This document shows positions 58,675-64,000 of a stretch of DNA of 64,000 bases, in pieces. The stretch's first letter is position 1; the number at the start of each line of letters is the position of its first letter. Position numbers and translations under genes: made by a program. This stretch comes from Prunella strophiata (Eukaryota > Chordata > Aves > Passeriformes > Prunellidae). The stretch spans positions 4,255,530 through 4,319,529 of the forward strand of contig JAZBQD010000019.1 in the NCBI GenBank assembly GCA_036583965.1, written 5' to 3'. Under the pieces are notes generated by a model that worked only from the letters and a program-made list of their open reading frames with translations, was not told the DNA's origin and made no database searches.

Positions 58675-58790
58675 GTTGGGTTGGGTTTTTTTGTGTTGGT
58701 TTGTTTTGTTTTGTTTTGTGGGGGTTTTTTTGTTGGTTTTTTTTGGTTGGTTGGTTTTTGTGGGGTTGTTTTGTTTTGTTTTTGAAAGAC
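58675..58790. repeat. T/G-rich (TTTTG/TTGG)n tract
   Basis: Irregular TTTTG, TTGG and GGGGTTTTTTT units over about 115 bp. A similar T/G-rich tract recurs near 59,015-59,065 (GGTTTTTTTTT then TTTGTTTGTTTG). Confidence 0.9.
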
Positions 58791-58847
58791 AAAAATAAAG
58801 GTATTAGGTGACTTAGGGAAGCACCTCTGTAATCAGAGATCTCAGAC

Positions 58848-58935
58848 TATTCAGAGTTGGAAGGGACCCACCAGGATCAAGTCCAGCTCTGAGGTGAAGG
58901 GTCCTTACAGGGATCAAAAGGGTGAACTCTCACTG
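58848..58935 (-). mobile_element. Short CR1-like fragment, minus orientation
   Basis: TTCAGAGTTGGAAGGGACCC, then ACCAGGATCAAGTCCAGCTC, resembles the CR1 subfamily ending ...GAGTTGGAAGGGACCCACAAGG on the reverse strand. It lies inside the probable 3' UTR. Divergent, so confidence is modest. Confidence 0.6.
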
Positions 58936-59270
58936 AATCCACTCATGGAACCGAGCGAATTCTCCAGATTTGCCTTACTACACTTTTTATTTTTTCCTTT
59001 TTAGGGTTTGGTTTGAGTCGTGGGGTTGGTTTTGGGGTTTTTTTTTTTTTTTGTTTGTTTGTTTGTTTTCATTTTTGCTAATTACTGTACACTAAAAACA
59101 AAACCAACAAAACCCCTACCTCCAGTATCATTTGGAAAAGAGCCCTGTGCAGGAAAACTGGATTTGAGCAAAGCCGCCTTTTGCACAGACCAATGGCACA
59201 TGGTGATGGACGTTTCTTACCATGTACAAATCATGAGTTGTATTTGAAAATAAAGATTTTTAATGGAAGT

Positions 59271-60708
59271 TGGCCCTGCTGAGTTTTCTGCTTGTAGAGA
59301 CACCATCTGTGCTGTTGAGGGGGACCTGTTCCCCTCAGTAAAGAAAACTCATCTTTAAAAGGGTGCCCAAGACAAAGTGTTCTAAGTGGGGTCTGTTACT
59401 CCCAGGACATGCTGGAGCTCAGCCTAAAGCCTGTGTGTAGCCACTGCTGCCTTGTGACACCATAAAACCTCTTGTTACCCTTGCTCCCTCAGGGCTGCCA
59501 GTTTTTCTGGGTGGCTTTTCAGCAGTTTTGATGATTGTTAAGCCTTCAATGTTGGTAGCCAATGCATTGAGTCAGGTTTCCCTCAGCTGTGGTCCAGGAC
59601 GTAGGGACTGCCCTGGAGCTGGTTCAGGGAGCTTTCAGACCTTGCAAGCAGCTGTTGGGCTTGATTCACAAATTGCAACTGGGCTGCCTTGTGTGTCTTG
59701 CTGGGGTTTCAGTCTGCAAAGCCAGACAGGCAAGTTTTCTATTGGTTAGTATTTAAGCTGTGGGTGTCTTCAGATTCAGAAGCTGACTGGCAAGTGAGCT
59801 GAAATCACTCCTCACTGCCAAAACCATCCCTCTGGAGCAAACTTCAAATACAATTCTGGTTGGTTATTGTAAGGAAGTGGTTGCTGCCAGTGCTTGTGTT
59901 GAAAACACTGAGCAAAATAGGTGCAGGTCTCTCTTTTTTTGGTTTTCAAAGAGCATGTGGCCTGAAAGGTTCTGCCATGGCTGCTGTGTCACAGAGTTCA
60001 CTGCAGGAGACACTGAGCTGCGTGTGCTGGGTCCTGTCAAACAGATTTGTTCTCTGTGCTGCTTGGGATTAGGAAATCAAGTGGGAAGCTTTGAATTTGC
60101 ATAGGTTTTCAAAAGGAATCTAGCAAGGAAAAGTTGGTTATTTCTCCTGTCTGTTGCTAAACACAGTTCTCTCCCCCTCGCCTTTTTGCATTGACAAATC
60201 TAACTAAGGAGTTGATTGCTTTTATATTTAAATTTGCCCAAATGTTGCTACTGGCTGACATGTCGGTCTGGATGTTTGCATTCATTATGTTGTTTTTTAA
60301 GAAATGATCAGGTTCATCACCTTCAAGGCATCATCAGATTGGTGTTGCAGAGTGTGTCACAAACTATTTTTCAGGGCACTGCAAGACATTGCTACAACTC
60401 AGTGCTGTGTTGAAAAAACTTCAGGTCTTGTATAAACATTACAGCCTATGTTGGAGTTCAGGTATCAGGTGGGCATCTATGAAAATAGCAAGTGTATCTC
60501 AAAATACTGGACTGCTGTTTTGAGTGGATTATATTCTTCTGTCCCTTTATCCTTTTTGATGAGAACAAAACCAGTGGGGTTACGAAATGTACAACTTGTC
60601 TAAATACAATGCAGTCAAATAAATGGTTACGTTGTTTATTTCCTTTTCAACGGGAATGTTCTAATGCTTGTTTTGCTTTGTCTACAAAATACAAATAAAC
60701 ACTTGCTC
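59271..60708. other. Downstream flank of NAA30
   Basis: Unique sequence with AATAAA at 60,618-60,623 and 60,694-60,699 that could terminate longer NAA30 transcripts. No new exon was recognised; open frames up to 75 codons are unremarkable. Confidence 0.5.
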
Positions 60709-60822
60709 AAGGCCAGGCTGGAGGGGGCTTGGAGCAGCCTGGGCCAGTGGAAGGTGCCCCTGCCCATGGCAGGAGTGATCTTGAAGGTCCCTTCCAATCC
60801 CAACCATTCTGGGATTCTCTGA
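60709..60822 (+). mobile_element. CR1 LINE 3' fragment, plus orientation
   Basis: AAGGCCAGGCTGGAGGGGGC, then TTGGAGCAGCCTGGGCCAGTG, AAGGTGCCCCTGCCCATGGC, AAGGTCCCTTCCAATCCC and AACCATTCTGGGATTCTCTG. Confidence 0.94.
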
Positions 60823-61373
60823 CAGAGAAATGGTGGGAAAATTTTTACAAGGAGAAACTCTATCATGGTTTGATTTGAAAATTGCCATGCCTGTGTTGGG
60901 GGCATCTTGACCATCATTTATCTGAACAGTGTCACAGCTGAACTGAAGTGGGTCCTTTTTTATGGCTGTTAAGTCATGACTAACACAGACACTCTGGATT
61001 TTCCTGGGAGGTAAGGAGGGGGGTTTATTGTTTTGGATGCAAATAAGCAAGAATTGAGAACTGCTTGCAGCCCTTGCAATGCTGAGAATTCTTTTTAAAG
61101 CATAGAGAGGAGTCCTGTGGGTACTTAGAAAAAATGTACTTTTGAAATCCTCTCAAAAGTACTTTCCATGTACTTTGAGCTTTATTCCCTCTACCATTTT
61201 GTCCAGGCTCCTAAAACTCTGGGGATTTGCCAGCAATTGTGGCTGTGTGTGCTGTGCAGGGGACTGAGGGCTGTAACCAACCTGCTCATCTGCCAGGAGC
61301 TCCAAGGCTTTTCTCCTTCCAGCTTCTTTTATGGTTCCTTAACAGCTCCCAGTGCCTAAAGAGGAACTTTTTT
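60823..61373. other. Intergenic sequence, no gene seen
   Basis: Unique sequence. A 10-bp inverted repeat GTACTTTTGA / TCAAAAGTAC with a 7-nt loop lies at 61,136-61,162. Confidence 0.5.
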
Positions 61374-61650
61374 ACAAGGGCATGGAGTGACAGGACAAGG
61401 GAGAATGGCTTCAAACTGACAGAGGGTGAATTTAGGTTGGAGAGAAGGAAGAAATTCCTGACTCTGAGGGTGTGAGGCCCTTGCAAAGGGTGCCCAGAGA
61501 AGCTGTGGCTGCCCCTGGATCCCTGGGAATGTCCAAGGCCAGGCTGGACAGGGCTTGGAGCAGCCTGGGATGGTGGAAGGTGTCCCTGCCATGGCAGGGG
61601 ATGGGAAGAGATGATCCTTCCCAACCCAAACCATTCCATGATTCTGTTAT
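61374..61650 (+). mobile_element. CR1 LINE 3' fragment, plus orientation
   Basis: CAAGGGCATGGAGTGACAGG, GGCTTCAAACTGACAGAGGG, GGGTGCCCAGAGAAGCTGTGG, GGTGTCCCTGCCATGGCAGG and AACCCAAACCATTCCATGATTC, with octamer remnants at the end. Confidence 0.94.
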
Positions 61651-62217
61651 TCAGTGAATGAGTCTCCAGCTGTTCAGCCCTGGCAGGTGGCTGGAGTATG
61701 TAACCTCCAGGTGGGAAATTGGAATTCCAGCTCTGCATCCACCACAAAGTTCCATCCTGGATTTAAGAAATTATCTGTCACAATCAAAACAACCCTGAGA
61801 GCATCAGCAAAAAATATCATTAACAGCTTTCTTAACTTCTCTGAGAGGTGTTTTTCCTATTTTGTGCACCAGCTATTGCCTTGATTTGGGGCATTTTCTT
61901 TAAAAAAAAGACAGCAAAAGCAGGAAAGGAAAATTACTTTCTGCTGAAGTGAATGCTTCTCTCCAGGTGTTGAAGACTGAGAGAAGGTGACAAAGAGGAA
62001 GTAGTGGCCAAAGATTGAATACAGGAGCTTAATAACAACTGGTTTTCTACTGTCTGTCTGTAACAAGATGCCACCTGCTGCTCTCTTTCTGTTTCTAAAA
62101 TACCAGTTAAGAATTTATTTGTCAAGGTTGAAAAAATATATTTATTAAGGTTGAAAAAGTAGGTGACTGAGCAGCTTTGCTAAAGCAAGAAAAATTTATG
62201 CAAAGCTGAAGTTATTA
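61651..62217. other. Intergenic sequence, no gene seen
   Basis: Unique sequence with no recognisable feature. Confidence 0.5.
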
Positions 62218-62335
62218 CTTATATATAATAATAATAATAGTTAATACTTATATATAATAATAATATATATAATAATAATAATATAATAAGTTAATACTTA
62301 TATATATAATAGTAATACTAATAATATAATAATAG
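62218..62335. repeat. TA/TAA-rich repeat
   Basis: Irregular (TAA)n and (TA)n with the phrase TTAATACTTATATATA recurring near 62,240 and 62,292. This suggests a roughly 52-bp duplicated unit. Confidence 0.88.
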
Positions 62336-62392
62336 ACCTGTAGAATAACTGAGTTGGAAGGGACCCATAAAGGTTATTGTACCCCAACTCCT
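62336..62392 (-). mobile_element. CR1 LINE 3' tip between two AT repeats
   Basis: CTGTAGAATAACTGAGTTGG, then AAGGGACCCATAAAGG and CCCAACTCCTG: the 3' tip of a CR1 subfamily in minus orientation. It is cut off by the AT-rich array. Confidence 0.75.
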
Positions 62393-62397
62393 GAACT

Positions 62398-63085
62398 ATT
62401 ATATTATATTATATTATATTATATTATATTATATTATATTATATTATATTATATTATATTATTTATATTATATTATATTATATTATATTATTTATATTAT
62501 ATTATATTATTTATATTATATTATATTATATTATATTATATTATATTATTTATATTATATTATATTATTTATATTATATTATATTATATTATATTATTTA
62601 TATTATATTATATTATTTATATTATATTATATTATATTATATTATTTATATTATATTATATTATATTATTTATATTATATTATATTATATTATATTATAT
62701 TATATTATATTATATTATATTATTTATATTATATTATATTATATTATTTATATTATATTATATTATTTATATTATATTATATTATTTATATTATATTATA
62801 TTATATTATATTATTTATATTATATTATATATATTATATTATATTATATTATTTATATTATATTATATATATTATATTATATTATATATATTATATATAT
62901 TATATTATATTATATTATATTATATTATATTATATTATATTATATTATATTATATTATATTATATTATATTATATTATATTATATTATATTATTATATTA
63001 TTTATTATATTCATTTTATTATATTTATTTATTTTAATTTTTATATTATGTTATTTTTAAATTTTATTATCTTGATTATATTAAT
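62398..63085. repeat. (TATTA)n-type array of about 690 bp
   Basis: Near-pure TATTA pentamers interrupted by TTATTTATAT variants, decaying after about 62,995. One frame stays open for 227 codons as a Tyr/Ile/Leu repeat, which is meaningless. Confidence 0.95.
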
Positions 63086-64000
63086 TATATTGTTCAACCC
63101 CCTTCCAGACAGTACCCTGAAAATCCCTGCCCTGTGTGAACACACTCCTTTCCATGAGTAATTTAGAGCACACAGTTAATTGAATACTCTGGTGTTGCCA
63201 CAGCTCCCTCCCAAGGGATGGAAAAGGCTCTTAGTCTAAATCAAAATTAGTCTTTAATATCAGCAAGAGCAAACAGAGGAGCCCTTGGAGTTGGATGCAT
63301 TTGATGAAAGGGGTTGATGTGTCACTCCTGAGCTGGGCTAAGTGTGCTCCAAGCCCATTGACTCAGAGCAGGAGGAGATAATTATATAAAGAAGAAAAGC
63401 AGCTGCTCTTCAGACAAATTAAGGATGTCCTTCTCCCCCATCTCCCCTCTCCATGCTGATCTGGGAGTCCTGCAGCTCTCCAGCAATGAAAAGCAGTTTC
63501 AGGTTCAGCCCTAATAAAGGATTTACACCATCCATGGCTCCTGCTGCTGCTCAGTGATAGAATTCACCAGAAAATGGGGAATTTTTCTTTCTTTTCCACT
63601 CATTTTTTTCCTCAGGTGACTTGATCCAAAAGCCTTTTGGTGTCCCCAGGTCTGAAGTCTCTCCTGTGCTGGCACTGGGCTGTGTTTCTTGCAGCAATAA
63701 ACTGAGCTTGTTAGGGATGAGTGAGCTGGGCTGCCTGAAAATGTAAACAGCCTCAGCAAGTAAATAAATTGGGAAGTGGTTCAAGCCACAAATGGCAGTC
63801 AGAGCCTTTTCCTGCAAATTGCAGAGGTTTTTATCTCACTATCTGAAAGTGACATTCAAAGAATTGCTCTCTTGGGATTGGAAAAGAAGTTCTTCATTAC
63901 AGGAAACAGGTCTGGATATGATTAAAAAGCTAAAGTGTTCTCCTTGGGGTTTTTTTGGTTTGTTTTGTTTTATTGAAGGGAAATTGAAAATGTGGCCATC
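63086..64000. other. Intergenic sequence to window end, no gene seen
   Basis: Unique sequence. TTCAACCCCCTTCCAGACAG just after the array (63,091) might be leftover CR1. No exon was recognised. Confidence 0.45.

Larger units (their letters stand above)
57300..59270 (+). other. NAA30 3' UTR (probable extent)
   Basis: AATAAA signals lie at 57,666-57,671, 58,035-58,040, 58,794-58,799 and 59,249-59,254. The last is followed by a G/T-rich stretch (TTGGCCCTGCTGAGTTTTC) suited to cleavage near 59,270. Longer forms may use 60,618 or 60,694. The UTR crosses a T/G-rich tract (58,675-58,790) and a short CR1-like piece (58,848). Start after the TAG is certain; the end is inferred. Confidence 0.65.

Noticed and set aside
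62354..63037. 227-codon Tyr/Ile/Leu-rich frame
   Set aside because: It is a translation of the TATTA pentamer array.

Overview
This window is nuclear DNA of a bird, most likely a passerine. About twenty truncated CR1 LINE copies carry the avian CR1 3'-end signature (a ...CCTTCCAACCCAAACCATTCTGTG-like end, or its reverse complement). There are also four solo endogenous-retrovirus LTRs, and the single gene has large introns with GT-AG splicing. I see no rRNA, tRNA or CRISPR array.

Only one protein-coding gene is supported: NAA30, the catalytic subunit of the NatC N-terminal acetyltransferase, on the + strand at 39,778-57,299. It has four coding exons (39,778-40,719; 48,049-48,172; 50,174-50,229; 57,162-57,299). 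They join in frame to a 419-residue protein with a long low-complexity N-terminus and a conserved C-terminal GNAT domain. A CpG island covers its promoter, 5' UTR and exon 1. The 3' UTR is long and has several AATAAA signals, the best placed at 59,249.

Positions 1-37,130 are intergenic: CR1 fragments, four LTRs (19,446-19,787; 22,566-23,145; 24,414-24,711; 33,462-33,937), remnants of CR1 reverse transcriptase, and two minisatellites (13/14-bp units at 12,164-12,324; 21/34-bp units at 24,718-25,764). Several repeat-free AT-rich blocks hold clusters of homeodomain, POU, OTX or TCF-type motifs (about 4,640-5,130, 6,000-6,330, 13,430-13,735 and 15,730-16,080) and are candidate distal enhancers.

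From 37,135 to 39,571 there is a 2.4-kb array of 6-bp and 7-bp C-rich units, strongly G-rich on the minus strand. It begins at a CR1 3' end and stops about 200 bp before the NAA30 start codon. It is the most striking feature here. Its 800-1,000-codon open frames on both strands are artefacts of composition.

The NAA30 introns are mostly unique AT-rich sequence with two short CR1 pieces. Intron 3 holds several perfect inverted repeats, the best with 29-bp arms and a 6-nt loop. Downstream of the gene (59,300-64,000) there are more CR1 fragments and a roughly 690-bp (TATTA)n-type array, and no second gene.
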